The translations under genes and the position numbers were made by a program. The notes below the pieces were generated by a model. That model was not told where the DNA came from, did not search any database, and saw only the letters and a program-made list of their open reading frames with translations. From Cellulomonas sp. (GTDB lineage: Bacteria; Actinomycetota; Actinomycetes; Actinomycetales; Cellulomonadaceae), in contig NZ_JADGMY010000011.1 of NCBI RefSeq assembly GCF_015234515.1, positions 62,001 through 126,000 on the forward strand: a DNA stretch of 64,000 nt, read 5' to 3'. Shown piece after piece: positions 1 through 8,444 of the stretch; the first letter of the stretch is position 1, and every line of letters starts with the position of its first letter.

Positions 1-981
1 CGCCTTGTGCTCGGCCGGCGGGTCGACGTGCACGACCAGCTCGACCTCGTCGACGTGGATGCCACGCGCCGCGATGTCGGTTGCGACGAGCACGCGGGCC
101 TCGCCGGAGGAGAACGCTGCGAGGTTGCGCTCGCGCGCGCCCTGACCGAGGTTGCCGTGCAGGTCGACGGCCGGGATGCCGGCCAGCGTGAGCTGCCGCG
201 CGAGCTTCTTGGCGTGGTGCTTGGTGCGCATGAACAGGACCCGCCGGCCGGAGCCGGCCGCGAGCATCTCGACGACGGCCTTCTTGGCGGCGGCGTCGGC
301 GACCTCGAGCACGTGGTGGGTGCTGGCGACCACGGTCTGCGCGGCGGGGTCGACGGCGTGCTCGACCGGCGTCGTCAGGTAGCGGTCGACGAGCGTGCCG
401 ACACCGTTGTCCAGCGTCGCCGAGAAGAGCAGGCGCTGGCCACGCTTCGGCGTGCGGTCCATGAGGCGGCGCACGACCGGCAGGAAGCCCAGGTCGGCCA
501 TGTGGTCGGCCTCGTCGAGCACGGTGATCTCGATGCCGTCGAGCGTCACCAGGTTCTGGCGGAGCAGGTCCTCGAGACGGCCGGGGCACGCGACGAGCAC
601 GTCGACGCCGCGGTCGAGGGCCGTGACCTGGCGCGACTGCGCGACGCCACCGAAGATCACGGCGGTGCGCAGGCCCGCGGCCTTGGCCAGCGGGGCGAAC
701 ACGGCCTCGATCTGGGTCGCGAGCTCACGCGTGGGGCACAGCACCAGGGCACGGGGGCGGCGGGCACGGCGGGGCGTGCCGGACACGGCCAGGCGCGTCA
801 CGACGGGCAGGGCGAACGCGAGGGTCTTGCCCGAGCCGGTGCGGCCGCGGCCGAGCACGTCGGCGCCGCGCAGCGTGTCCGGCAGCGTCGCGGTCTGGAT
901 CGGGAAAGGGGTGGTGATCTGCTGGTCCGCGAGCGCGCGGACCAGCGCCTCGGGCACGCCGAGGTCGGTGAAGGTCGTCAC
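1..981 (-). CDS. DEAD-box RNA helicase, C-terminus cut by window edge
   Basis: ATP-dependent RNA helicase of the DEAD-box family (RhlE-like), remodelling RNA or RNA-protein complexes in the cytoplasm. The minus-strand frame from the GTG at 979-981 is open to base 1. In order it shows the Q-motif region (TPFPIQTATLP), motif I TGSGKT, motif Ia PTRELA, motif Ib PGRLED, motif II DEAD, motif III SAT, and helicase-C motifs ending in RGIHVDEVELVVHVDPP. A GAGAGG ribosome-binding site lies about 10 bases before the GTG. About 327 residues are present and the C-terminal tail lies outside the window. Family assignment is secure; the exact subfamily is not. Confidence 0.93.
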   Translation of the reverse strand, partial: MTTFTDLGVPEALVRALADQQITTPFPIQTATLPDTLRGADVLGRGRTGSGKTLAFALPVVTRLAVSGTPRRARRPRALVLCPTRELATQIEAVFAPLAKAAGLRTAVIFGGVAQSRQVTALDRGVDVLVACPGRLEDLLRQNLVTLDGIEITVLDEADHMADLGFLPVVRRLMDRTPKRGQRLLFSATLDNGVGTLVDRYLTTPVEHAVDPAAQTVVASTHHVLEVADAAAKKAVVEMLAAGSGRRVLFMRTKHHAKKLARQLTLAGIPAVDLHGNLGQGARERNLAAFSSGEARVLVATDIAARGIHVDEVELVVHVDPPAEHKA

Positions 982-1134
982 AGGATGGTGCCTCTCGGGC
1001 TGTTGAAGTCGGGGTCCGCCGCACGATTCCCGGGGGGACTCCACGACGCGGGCGCGCGGTCGATCGCGCTGCCTCTCGGGACCACTGTCTCACACCCGGC
1101 GTCCGGGGCCCGGTGGGGCGCGCGTCGTCGCAGG

Positions 1135-1500
1135 TCAGCGCGCCGCGATCGAGCTGCCCTGCGGCTCGTCCAGCAGCGTGCGCAGCGTGGAGGTGGCCGC
1201 TGGGGTCCACCCCGCAGGGGGCGCCACGGCCGCCCACGCGTCGGCCGACTCGCCGACGTGCGTGTGCCCGTGCCCCGCCGGTGCCTGCCCGGCGACGAAG
1301 AAGTCGATCGTCACCCGGAAGAAGGCTGCCACCGGGAACCAGGCCATGTCGGGCACCTGCGCCGCGAGCGCCGGCGCGGCAGCGACCCACCGCACGAGGG
1401 GGCGCCGGCGCTCCGGCCACGGCGCACGCAGCCCGATCCGGCGTCCGCCCCACCCGACGGCGGTCCCGACCGCGTAGCCGATCGCGGCGCAGGTGCCCGC
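1135..1500 (-). pseudogene. Remnant of an alpha/beta-hydrolase-9 family protein (internal deletion)
   Basis: The minus-strand frame ending in TGA at 1135-1137 carries two pieces resembling opposite ends of the actinobacterial membrane alpha/beta-hydrolase-9 family. One is an N-terminal membrane piece (CAAIGYAVGTAVGWGGRR). The other is the C-terminal piece (MAWFPVAAFFRVTIDFF, then PAGHGHTHVGESADAWAAV and a GWTPA-L tail). The roughly 250-300 residues that should separate them, with the catalytic Ser and Asp, are missing, and the pieces are joined in frame. Nothing recognisable precedes 1500, although the frame stays open to about 1650. I read this as a decayed gene left by an internal deletion. 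The family match is from memory of conserved C-terminal patterns. Confidence 0.6.
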
Positions 1501-1661
1501 GCGGTGCGGGGTGCGTCGTCCGTGCTCCGCGGGCGGCGACGGTCCTGCCGTGCACTGTGCCACGCCACGTGCGACCGCGCGGCACGTCCCCCACGGTGTG
1601 GAGAGGGTCGGTACGGTGTGCGCAGGCGGCCGCCGGGGCCGCCGGGGCACGGACGGTGGCC

Positions 1662-2294
1662 ATGAGCGACACGGGTAACGGCGACTTCGAGTTCGAGCGG
1701 CGGTTCCTCGCGCGCGACGTCCCGGCCGAGCTGCTCGACGCGGAGCCCGCGCTGATCGTCCAGAGCTACTACCTGGCCGACGAGGGATACGCGCTGCGGG
1801 TGCGCGCGCAGGCCTCCGCGGTCGCGGGCGTCGACGTCGGGCTCGACGAGGTGTCCCTCCTGGAGCAGTACGCCGACCGGGTCGACTTCTGCGCGGTCAC
1901 CGTCAAGGGCCCGATGAACGGCGGGACCCGGTACGAGGCGGAGCGGGAGATCGACCCGCTCGTGGGCGTCCAGATGGTGCGCCGCGGGGGCGCGCGGGTC
2001 GCCAAGGTCCGGCACTCCGTGTGGCTCGGGGAGGACGGCTGGGTCGTCGACGTCTTCGCCGGTGCGAACGCGCCGCTCGTCGTCGCCGAGGTGGAGCGCG
2101 GCGGGCCGGTCACGGACCTCGCGATCCCGGACTTCTGCGTCACCGAGGTGACCGCCGATCCCCGGTTCGCCAACGACGGGCTCGCGCACGCGCCCTTCGC
2201 CACCTGGGCCGACGCCTGGCGTGCGGAGCTCGCGCAGCGGGGGCCGACGTTCCTGCCGGGCTTCGGGCACGACCACCGCATGACGGGGTTCTAG
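1662..2294 (+). CDS. CYTH domain protein (triphosphate tunnel family)
   Basis: 210-residue cytoplasmic protein of the CYTH/triphosphate-tunnel fold, whose members bind triphosphates with divalent metal (tripolyphosphatase, thiamine-triphosphatase or adenylate-cyclase activities). The N-terminal signature FEFERRFL matches the ExExR pattern. Alternating charged strands follow (YALRVRA, FCAVTVKGP, YEAEREI, VVDVFAG, VVAEVER), as expected of the tunnel walls. The ATG at 1662 places the signature about 10 residues in, which fits the family. The upstream region holds TACGGT as a possible -10. It is convergent with the next gene across a hairpin. The substrate cannot be told from sequence. Confidence 0.85.
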   Translation: MSDTGNGDFEFERRFLARDVPAELLDAEPALIVQSYYLADEGYALRVRAQASAVAGVDVGLDEVSLLEQYADRVDFCAVTVKGPMNGGTRYEAEREIDPLVGVQMVRRGGARVAKVRHSVWLGEDGWVVDVFAGANAPLVVAEVERGGPVTDLAIPDFCVTEVTADPRFANDGLAHAPFATWADAWRAELAQRGPTFLPGFGHDHRMTGF

Positions 2295-2295
2295 C

Positions 2296-2314
2296 GGCGC
2301 CACCTCCTGGCGCC
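2296..2314. terminator. Short bidirectional hairpin between convergent genes
   Basis: Perfect 7-bp inverted repeat GGCGCCA / TGGCGCC with a 5-base loop, beginning two bases after the TAG of the CYTH gene and ending 18 bases beyond the stop of the opposing gene. It lacks a T-tract, as is common at this GC content. Confidence 0.55.
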
Positions 2315-2331
2315 CACCGACGCCTCCGCCG

Positions 2332-3393
2332 TCACCCGGCGCCGTGCCCCGCGGGCACGCGCTCGTCGGCGCGCACGGGGCCCGGTGCCGTGCCGTCGCC
2401 GAACGGTCGCCCGCCCAGGGCCTGGCGACCGTGCGGCGCCAGCCACCCGCCGAGCCGGGGGCCGCGCGGCACGATGCCCGACGGGTTGATGTCGCGGTGG
2501 ACCTCGTAGTAGTGGCGCTTGATGTCGACGAAGTCGACCGTGTCACCGAAACCGGGGGTCTGGAACAGGTCGCGCGCGTACGCCCAGAGCACGGGGAGAT
2601 CCGTGAGCCGGTCGCGGTTGCACTTGAAGTGCCCGTGGTAGACGACGTCGAACCGCACGAGCGTCGTGAACAGGCGCACGTCGGCCTCGGTGATCGTGTC
2701 GCCCACGAGGTACCGCCGGCCCGCCAGCCGCTCCTCGAGACGGTCGAGGGCCGCGAACAGCCGCGTGAACGCGCGGTCGTAGCTCTCCTGCGACCCGGCG
2801 AACCCGCACCGGTACACACCGTTGTTGACGTCGCGGTAGATCTCGTCGGACACCTCGTCGATCTGGTCGCGCAGCGCGTCGGGGTACAGGTCGGGGGCGC
2901 CCGGCCGGTGGTGCGCGGTCCACTGCGTCGACAGGTCGAGCGTGATCTGCGCGAAGTCGTTGGTGACGACCGCGCCCGAGGGCACGTCGACGATCGCGGG
3001 CACCGTGATCCCGCGCTCGTACTGCGGGTCGCGGCGCAGGTACGCGTCACGCAGCCGCTCGATCCCCAGGACCGGGTCGACCCCGCCGGGGTCGAGGTCG
3101 AAGGTCCACGAGCGCTCGTCGTGCGTGGGCCCGCAGACGCCCATCGACAGCGCGTCCTCCAGGCCGAGGAGGCGGCGCACGACGATCGCGCGGCTGGCCC
3201 ACGGGCACGCGCGTGACACGACGAGTCGGTAGCGGCCGGCCTCGACGTGCCAGCCGTCGCGCCCGTCCGCCGTGATGCGGGTCGTCAGGTAACGGGTGTC
3301 ACGCTCGAAGCCCGCGCCCGGTGTGCTGTAGACACCCGGCTGACCGTGCGCGCTCGTGCCGTCGGGGGCCGGCTCTGCGGGGGACTGGTCCAT
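2332..3393 (-). CDS. Glutathionyl-hydroquinone reductase-like GST-family protein
   Basis: 353-residue protein of the Xi-class glutathione transferase group (YqjG/EcM4/PcpF-like), which reduces S-conjugated hydroquinones through an N-terminal catalytic Cys. The signature SRACPWASR carries that Cys, followed by the thioredoxin-fold core and a helical C-domain with VNNGVYRCGFA and the YHGHFKCN motif typical of the family. The ATG at 3393 is supported by AGGAGG about 10 bases upstream. An in-frame ATG further upstream adds only unconserved residues. Actinobacteria of this group normally make mycothiol rather than glutathione, so the natural thiol is uncertain. Confidence 0.9.
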   Translation of the reverse strand: MDQSPAEPAPDGTSAHGQPGVYSTPGAGFERDTRYLTTRITADGRDGWHVEAGRYRLVVSRACPWASRAIVVRRLLGLEDALSMGVCGPTHDERSWTFDLDPGGVDPVLGIERLRDAYLRRDPQYERGITVPAIVDVPSGAVVTNDFAQITLDLSTQWTAHHRPGAPDLYPDALRDQIDEVSDEIYRDVNNGVYRCGFAGSQESYDRAFTRLFAALDRLEERLAGRRYLVGDTITEADVRLFTTLVRFDVVYHGHFKCNRDRLTDLPVLWAYARDLFQTPGFGDTVDFVDIKRHYYEVHRDINPSGIVPRGPRLGGWLAPHGRQALGGRPFGDGTAPGPVRADERVPAGHGAG

Positions 3394-3514
3394 CGTCGGA
3401 TGATGCCTCCTGGTGGGCGTTCCCGCAGGCCCCGGTACACGAATGCCTTCCCGGCACGGCCGTTCGATCCGGGATTGCACCGGTTCGTGGTACGCGGCGG
3501 GCTGCCATGTTGCC

Positions 3515-3520
3515 TACAGT
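3515..3520 (+). promoter_or_regulatory. Possible -10 box of the lipoprotein gene
   Basis: TACAGT lies about 50 bases before the TTG start at 3570. No convincing -35 was found at the expected distance. Confidence 0.35.
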
Positions 3521-3569
3521 GGCGAGCCGGCGGGAGCACGCCCGCCGACCGCTGGGGAGGGTCTGGGTC

Positions 3570-5336
3570 TTGCACGTGGAGCACATCGGTGGCGCGCGGC
3601 TGCGTGCGACGGCAGTGAGCGCGGCCCTCGTGGTCGCCCTGCTGGCGGGGTGCAGCTGGGGCACGGCGTCGCAGGAGCCGACCGGCTCGAGCAGTCCGAC
3701 CGCGACGCCGTCGCCGACCGCGGTGAGCGCCACCCCGAGCAGCGGCTCGCCCGCGTCGGTCGTCACGGGCGAGGACGCGCACGCGGCGCTGGCGACGACG
3801 GCCGCGCTCCTCGAGGCGGCGCCCGTCGTGGTCGTGGCCCCGGCGGGTGACGTCGGCGCCGTGCTCACGGCCGCGTCGGCGGCGGTGGCGACGGGTGCGC
3901 CCGTGCTCCTCGTGGCCGGGGGCGTCGACCTCGCGCCGGAGCTCGCGCGCCTCGGCGCTCGCCACTCGCTCGTCGTCGGGGACGTGGCCCCCGGCGACCT
4001 CCCGGACGACGTCGGGACGATCGCGCTGCCCGCGGGTGCCGACGCCGACGCGCTCGCGGCGGCCACCGGCCACCGCTTCGGCGACCTCGTCACGGTGCCG
4101 CCCGGGGGTGAGAGCGCCGCCGTCCGGGCGCTCGCCGGACCGCGTCCGGCGGTCCTGGTGACGGCGGACGCAGCCGCGGACGACACCGCTGCGGACACCC
4201 CCACGACGTCGCCCGTGCCGGACGCCGCCACGCCGACAGGAGCCTCCACCGGTGCGGACGCGGGGCCGGGCTCCCTGCCGCCCACCGAGCCGGTCGTCGC
4301 CGAAGGGGTGCTCGCGCTCGCGGACGGCGTCGTGCCGCCCGCGGCCGCCGCCACGCTCCGCGCGCTCGGTGTCGAGGTCCTCGACGTGCCGGGCGGTGAC
4401 CCGCGCGCGTCGTCGGCGACCGTGCAGGGGATCGCGGCCGCCGCGCCGTCGGCCGTCGTCGGGTTCGGCGAGACCTTCGGCTCGCCGGAGCAGCTGGCGG
4501 CACGCACCGCCACCGCACGCACCGGCGCCGAGCTGCCCGGCGGTGGCCAGCTCGTGTTCCCGTCCGTGGCCGGCCAGCCCGCCAAGAGGTACGTCGCGCT
4601 GTACGGGACACCCGGCTCGGGCGCGCTCGGGGTCCTGGGGGAGCAGGACGTGCCGGCGACCCTCGCGCGCGCCGAGCAGCACGCCGCGCCGTACCGGGGG
4701 CTGACCGGTGACACCGTCGTGCCCGCGGTCGAGATCATCGCGTCGATCGCGTCGGCGGGGGCGGAGGCCGACGGCACCTACTCCCGCAAGCGGTCGGTGC
4801 AGGACCTGCGGCCGCTGGTCGACGCGGCGGGGGCGGCGGGGCAGTACGTCGTGCTCGACCTGCAGCCCGGCCGCGAGGACTTCGTCACCCAGGCCCAGGC
4901 GTACGAGGAGCTGCTCGCGCTGCCGCACGTCGGCCTGGCGCTCGACCCCGAGTGGCGGCTGGCACCCGACCAGGTACACCTGCGGCAGATCGGGAGCGTC
5001 GGCATCGACGAGGTCAACGCGACCGCCGCCTGGCTCGCGCAGCTGACGCGCGAGCGGGACCTGCCGCAGAAGATGTTCGTCCTGCACCAGTTCTCGCTGC
5101 GGATGATCTCCGAGCGCGAGCGTCTCGACACGTCGCACGACGAGCTCGCGCCGCTCATCCACGTCGACGGCCAGGGGACCCAGCCGGCCAAGGCGGGTAC
5201 GTGGACGGCGCTGCGCAACGGCGCCCCGCCCGTGCACTGGGGCTGGAAGAACTTCTACGACGAGGACGTGCCCATGCTCGACCCCGTCCAGACGTACCAG
5301 GTCCAGCCGGTGCCCGACCTCGTCACCTACCAGTGA
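3570..5336 (+). CDS. Large secreted lipoprotein of unknown function
   Basis: 588-residue predicted lipoprotein. The N-terminus has Arg residues, a hydrophobic stretch and a lipobox LLAGC with Cys about residue 27, then a Ser/Thr/Pro-rich linker. The middle half has alternating beta-alpha segments, often starting VVVVAPAG or VLLVAGG, recalling cell-wall-binding repeat type 2 modules but without clear repeats. A disordered insertion (about residues 200-230) separates it from a C-terminal alpha/beta domain containing QYVVLDLQPGREDF and VGLALDPEWR, resembling a TIM-barrel-like fold. Start: TTG at 3570 with GGAGG nine bases upstream; GTG at 3576 is an alternative. No close named family was recognised. 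Confidence 0.85.
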   Translation: MHVEHIGGARLRATAVSAALVVALLAGCSWGTASQEPTGSSSPTATPSPTAVSATPSSGSPASVVTGEDAHAALATTAALLEAAPVVVVAPAGDVGAVLTAASAAVATGAPVLLVAGGVDLAPELARLGARHSLVVGDVAPGDLPDDVGTIALPAGADADALAAATGHRFGDLVTVPPGGESAAVRALAGPRPAVLVTADAAADDTAADTPTTSPVPDAATPTGASTGADAGPGSLPPTEPVVAEGVLALADGVVPPAAAATLRALGVEVLDVPGGDPRASSATVQGIAAAAPSAVVGFGETFGSPEQLAARTATARTGAELPGGGQLVFPSVAGQPAKRYVALYGTPGSGALGVLGEQDVPATLARAEQHAAPYRGLTGDTVVPAVEIIASIASAGAEADGTYSRKRSVQDLRPLVDAAGAAGQYVVLDLQPGREDFVTQAQAYEELLALPHVGLALDPEWRLAPDQVHLRQIGSVGIDEVNATAAWLAQLTRERDLPQKMFVLHQFSLRMISERERLDTSHDELAPLIHVDGQGTQPAKAGTWTALRNGAPPVHWGWKNFYDEDVPMLDPVQTYQVQPVPDLVTYQ

Positions 5337-5367
5337 GGCACGCCGCGACCAGCGGGGGACCGCGCGT

Positions 5368-5373
5368 TAGCGT
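5368..5373 (+). promoter_or_regulatory. -10 box, leaderless type (TAGCGT-N6-GTG)
   Basis: TAGCGT is followed by exactly six bases and the GTG of the next gene, so transcription would begin at or beside the start codon. No ribosome-binding site is present. Confidence 0.55.
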
Positions 5374-5379
5374 GGGCGG

Positions 5380-6171
5380 GTGACCCAGAGCCCCGTGACC
5401 GGCGTGCGCGTCGGCGTCCAGCTCCAGCCCCAGCACGCCGACTACGGCCAGATCCGCGACGCGGTGCGCCGTGCCGAGGACCTCGGCGTCGACGTGGTCT
5501 TCAACTGGGACCACTTCTTCCCCTTGAACGGGGACCCGGACGGCAAGCACTTCGAGTGCTGGACGATGCTCGGGGCCTGGGCGGAGCAGACCAGCCGCGT
5601 CGAGATCGGCGCGCTCGTGACGTGCAACTCCTACCGGAACCCTGACCTGCTGGCCGACATGGCCCGCACGGTCGACCACATCAGCGGGGGCCGGCTGATC
5701 CTGGGGATCGGCGCCGGGTGGTTCGAGCGCGACTACACGGAGTACGGGTACGAGTTCGGCACGGCGGGCTCACGGATCGCGGACCTCGCGCAGGCGATGC
5801 CGCGCATCCGTGCGCGGTGGGCCGCGATGAATCCCGCACCGACGCGGGACATCCCGGTGATGATCGGCGGCGGGGGTGAGCGCAAGACGCTGCGCGTCGT
5901 GGCCGAGCACGCCGACATCTGGCACTCGTTCGGCGACGTCGACACGCTGCGGCGCAAGAGCGCGATCCTCGACGAGCACGGCGCCGCCGTCGGGCGCGAC
6001 ACCGCGGCGCTGGTGACGCGGTCCGTCGCGGTCGACGGGTCGGACCCCGACGAGGTCGGCGACGAGCTGCTCGCGGCCGGTGTGCGGCTGTTCACGTGCA
6101 GCGCCGACGGACCCGACTACGACCTGTCGCACGCGGCGGCGTGGGTGCGCTGGCGCGACGCGCGCGCCTGA
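5380..6171 (+). CDS. LLM-class F420-dependent oxidoreductase
   Basis: 263-residue luciferase-like monooxygenase-fold protein. In actinobacteria this branch generally uses coenzyme F420 to reduce or oxidise small substrates. Typical features are VGVQLQPQHADY at the N-terminus, VVFNWDHFFP in the first barrel segment, the IGALVTCNSYRNPDLLADMARTVDHISGGR block (in two parts), LGIGAGWFERDY, and VMIGGGGERKTLRVVAEHAD near the phosphate-binding site. It is shorter than classic LLM proteins (about 300-340 residues) but complete at both ends. The GTG start follows a leaderless-type -10. The substrate is unknown. Confidence 0.9.
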   Translation: MTQSPVTGVRVGVQLQPQHADYGQIRDAVRRAEDLGVDVVFNWDHFFPLNGDPDGKHFECWTMLGAWAEQTSRVEIGALVTCNSYRNPDLLADMARTVDHISGGRLILGIGAGWFERDYTEYGYEFGTAGSRIADLAQAMPRIRARWAAMNPAPTRDIPVMIGGGGERKTLRVVAEHADIWHSFGDVDTLRRKSAILDEHGAAVGRDTAALVTRSVAVDGSDPDEVGDELLAAGVRLFTCSADGPDYDLSHAAAWVRWRDARA

Positions 6172-6269
6172 GCGGCCCGCCGCCCGGAGGCCCTTTCCGT
6201 CCCCGTGCCCGCAGGTGGGCGCGCCGCGCCGCCGTGGCCCCACGGGCCGGATGCCTGCCCCGGCGCGTC

Positions 6270-6275
6270 TAGGCT
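6270..6275 (+). promoter_or_regulatory. -10 box upstream of the metallophosphoesterase gene
   Basis: TAGGCT ends nine bases before the ATG at 6285, implying a transcript with a near-zero leader, although GGAGCAGG just before the ATG could also act as a ribosome-binding site if the real start point is further upstream. Confidence 0.4.
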
Positions 6276-6284
6276 CGGAGCAGG

Positions 6285-8315
6285 ATGGCTGAACCGACGA
6301 GCGAGCTGCCGGCCCGGCGCCGGCTCGACCGCGCCGTCGACCGCGCCCTCGAGCGGGTCCGGCGCGGTGCGCGCCGCGCCCTGCGGGCCGTGCGGGCGTG
6401 GCGGCCGCGGCACGGGTGGTGGGCAGTCGTCGGTCTCGTCCTGGCCGGGGTGCTCGCGTCGCTCGTGTTCGGCGTGACGACCGCGTCGGTGCAGGCCGCG
6501 CTCGGGCCCCACGTGACCCGGTACGACGTCACCACGGACGCGACCGTCACCATCGACTTCGGGCCGCTCGGCACGCTCCAGATCGACTCGCCGCTGCCGG
6601 CCACCCTGGGGATCCGTGCAACCGTGCAGGAGATCCCGGCGAGCGTCACCGAGCTCGGGGAGGCGCGCACGCTGCAGGCGCTGAGCCAGGACCTCAACGC
6701 GTACGTGTCGTTCTTCTCCGGTCCCGCGGCCGCCGTCCAGGACGTCGCCAACGCGCTGGTCGCGAACGCGCTCCTGCGCTCGGCGGTCGCGTTCGTCGTC
6801 CTGCTGGCCGGCTGGCTGCTGCTGCGGTGGCTGCTCGGTCCCGACCGGCGGCGCGAGCTCGCGGACCGCCTCGCGGCACGGGCGCGGCCGCTGGGGGCCG
6901 GAGCGCTCGCGGTGGCCGTCGGTGCCACCGTCCTGACGTCCAGCGTCGCGCCCGGGGATCGGCCCGCGTCGCAGCCGGTGGCCTCCGCCGTGTTCGCCGG
7001 GACCCCCTTGGACGGTGCCCGGGTGACGGGCCGGCTGGGCGGTGTCATCGACACCTACGGCGCGTACGCGCTGGACGCGTGGCGCGCCAACGAGGACTTC
7101 TACCGCAGTGCCGACGATGCGCTCGTCGTCGCGTGGGAGGACTGGGAGGCCGACGAGGAACGCCTGGCGGACGAGGCCGCGGAGGAGGCGACCGCGCGCG
7201 CGGCGACCGACGGCGCGACGCCGGACGGTGCGGCGGGCGACGGCGTGTCGCCCGACGACGGGGTCGACGGTGCCGGGGCCGCCGACGGCACGGCACCCGA
7301 CGGCACCGACGAGGGCGTGGACGCGGGAGCGGGCGCCGAGCCCGACGGGACGGCGGACGGCCTCACGCAGGACGCCGACGCCGCCGGCGTCGGACCGACC
7401 GTGGACCCCGTCGCCACGCCGACGGCGAGCGCCTCGCCCACGGCGGACCCCGACCCGCCGGTGGAGCCGATCGTGCTCGTCGTCGCCTCCGACCTGCACT
7501 GCAACGTCGGGATGGCCCCGTTGATCGGGACCCTCGCGCGGCTCGCCGGTGCCGACGCCGTGCTCGACGCCGGTGACACGACGATGAACGGCACCTCGGT
7601 CGAGCAGTACTGCGTCACGTCGTTCGCGCGTGCCGTCCCGCCCGGCGTGGCGCTGGTGACGTCGCCGGGCAACCACGACTCGCGCGAGACCACCGACAAC
7701 TACGCCCGGGCGGGCGCGATCGTCCTGGACGGTGGGGTCGTGGAGGTCGCCGGGTTGCGGATCCTCGGGGACCGGGACCCCAACGAGACGCGGGTCGGCG
7801 CCGGTGGCACCGCCTCCGCGGCCGACGAGACGCCGGCGCAGGCGGGTAGGCGCCTGGCGGACGTCGCGTGCGACGACGGTGAGGTCGACCTGCTGCTGGT
7901 CCACTCCCCGTCGGTGGGGGACGCGGCCCTGGACGACGGCTGCGTTCCGGCGCAGGTCTCGGGTCACTACCACCGGCGCATCGGGCCCGAGCAGGTCGGC
8001 CTGGGTGTGCGGTACGTGTCGTCGAGCAGCGCCGGGGCGACGCTCAACCAGCCCACCGTCGGTCCCCTGAGGGGCGTGGCCGAGCTGACCGTCCTGCGGT
8101 TCGATCCCGAGTCGCGGCTGTTCCTCGACTACCAGGTGGTGCGCGTCGCGCCCGACGCGACCGTGAGCGTCGGACGTCCGCAGCCCTGGCCCGCGATCGT
8201 CGAGCAGCGGGACGCCGAGGACGCCGTCGGGTTCGGCCCCGTCGGGCCGGACGACCCGACGGCCTCGCCGGACGGCGCGACGGCCTCGCCGGACGGCGCG
8301 ACGCCGGAGGGGTGA
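6285..8315 (+). CDS. Membrane-anchored calcineurin-like metallophosphoesterase
   Basis: 676-residue protein. A basic cytoplasmic N-terminus is followed by a membrane helix at about 45-65, an extracytoplasmic segment, and two further hydrophobic segments near 166-185 and 205-222. A long acidic, Ala/Gly/Asp/Thr-rich disordered stretch (about 285-390) leads to a metallophosphoesterase domain with the dimetal motifs SDLHC (variant of DxH), DAGDTTMNG (GDxx), SPGNHDSR (GNH[DE]), LLLVHSP and SGHYHRRIG (GHxH). The domain is probably extracytoplasmic. The C-terminal tail holds a short tandem repeat (TASPDGA). The substrate is not evident. Actinobacterial membrane MPEs of this layout are largely uncharacterised. 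Confidence 0.88.
   Translation: MAEPTSELPARRRLDRAVDRALERVRRGARRALRAVRAWRPRHGWWAVVGLVLAGVLASLVFGVTTASVQAALGPHVTRYDVTTDATVTIDFGPLGTLQIDSPLPATLGIRATVQEIPASVTELGEARTLQALSQDLNAYVSFFSGPAAAVQDVANALVANALLRSAVAFVVLLAGWLLLRWLLGPDRRRELADRLAARARPLGAGALAVAVGATVLTSSVAPGDRPASQPVASAVFAGTPLDGARVTGRLGGVIDTYGAYALDAWRANEDFYRSADDALVVAWEDWEADEERLADEAAEEATARAATDGATPDGAAGDGVSPDDGVDGAGAADGTAPDGTDEGVDAGAGAEPDGTADGLTQDADAAGVGPTVDPVATPTASASPTADPDPPVEPIVLVVASDLHCNVGMAPLIGTLARLAGADAVLDAGDTTMNGTSVEQYCVTSFARAVPPGVALVTSPGNHDSRETTDNYARAGAIVLDGGVVEVAGLRILGDRDPNETRVGAGGTASAADETPAQAGRRLADVACDDGEVDLLLVHSPSVGDAALDDGCVPAQVSGHYHRRIGPEQVGLGVRYVSSSSAGATLNQPTVGPLRGVAELTVLRFDPESRLFLDYQVVRVAPDATVSVGRPQPWPAIVEQRDAEDAVGFGPVGPDDPTASPDGATASPDGATPEG
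8257..8298 (+). repeat. Two tandem copies of a 21-bp unit inside a coding region
   Basis: Two identical 21-base units, each beginning CGACGGCCTCG, lie back to back near the 3-prime end of the metallophosphoesterase gene and encode repeated ASPDGA. Being a multiple of three, copy-number change would keep the frame. Confidence 0.85.
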
Positions 8316-8444
8316 GTCGCGCGGCGTCGCGGATGAATTGGTCCGCAGGGGTTGTGCGTACGCGGTACGGGTGGTGGCCTGGACCGGTGCGTCCCCGCGG
8401 GCCCATGGCCGTGCCCGCGCGGGACGTGCACGGGGGGAGTGCGC

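Noticed and set aside
7..1665. Long plus-strand open frame opposite the helicase gene
   Set aside because: It is the antisense shadow of the minus-strand DEAD-box gene, which shows all helicase motifs; the plus-strand product is low-complexity Arg/Gly/Val without recognisable domains.
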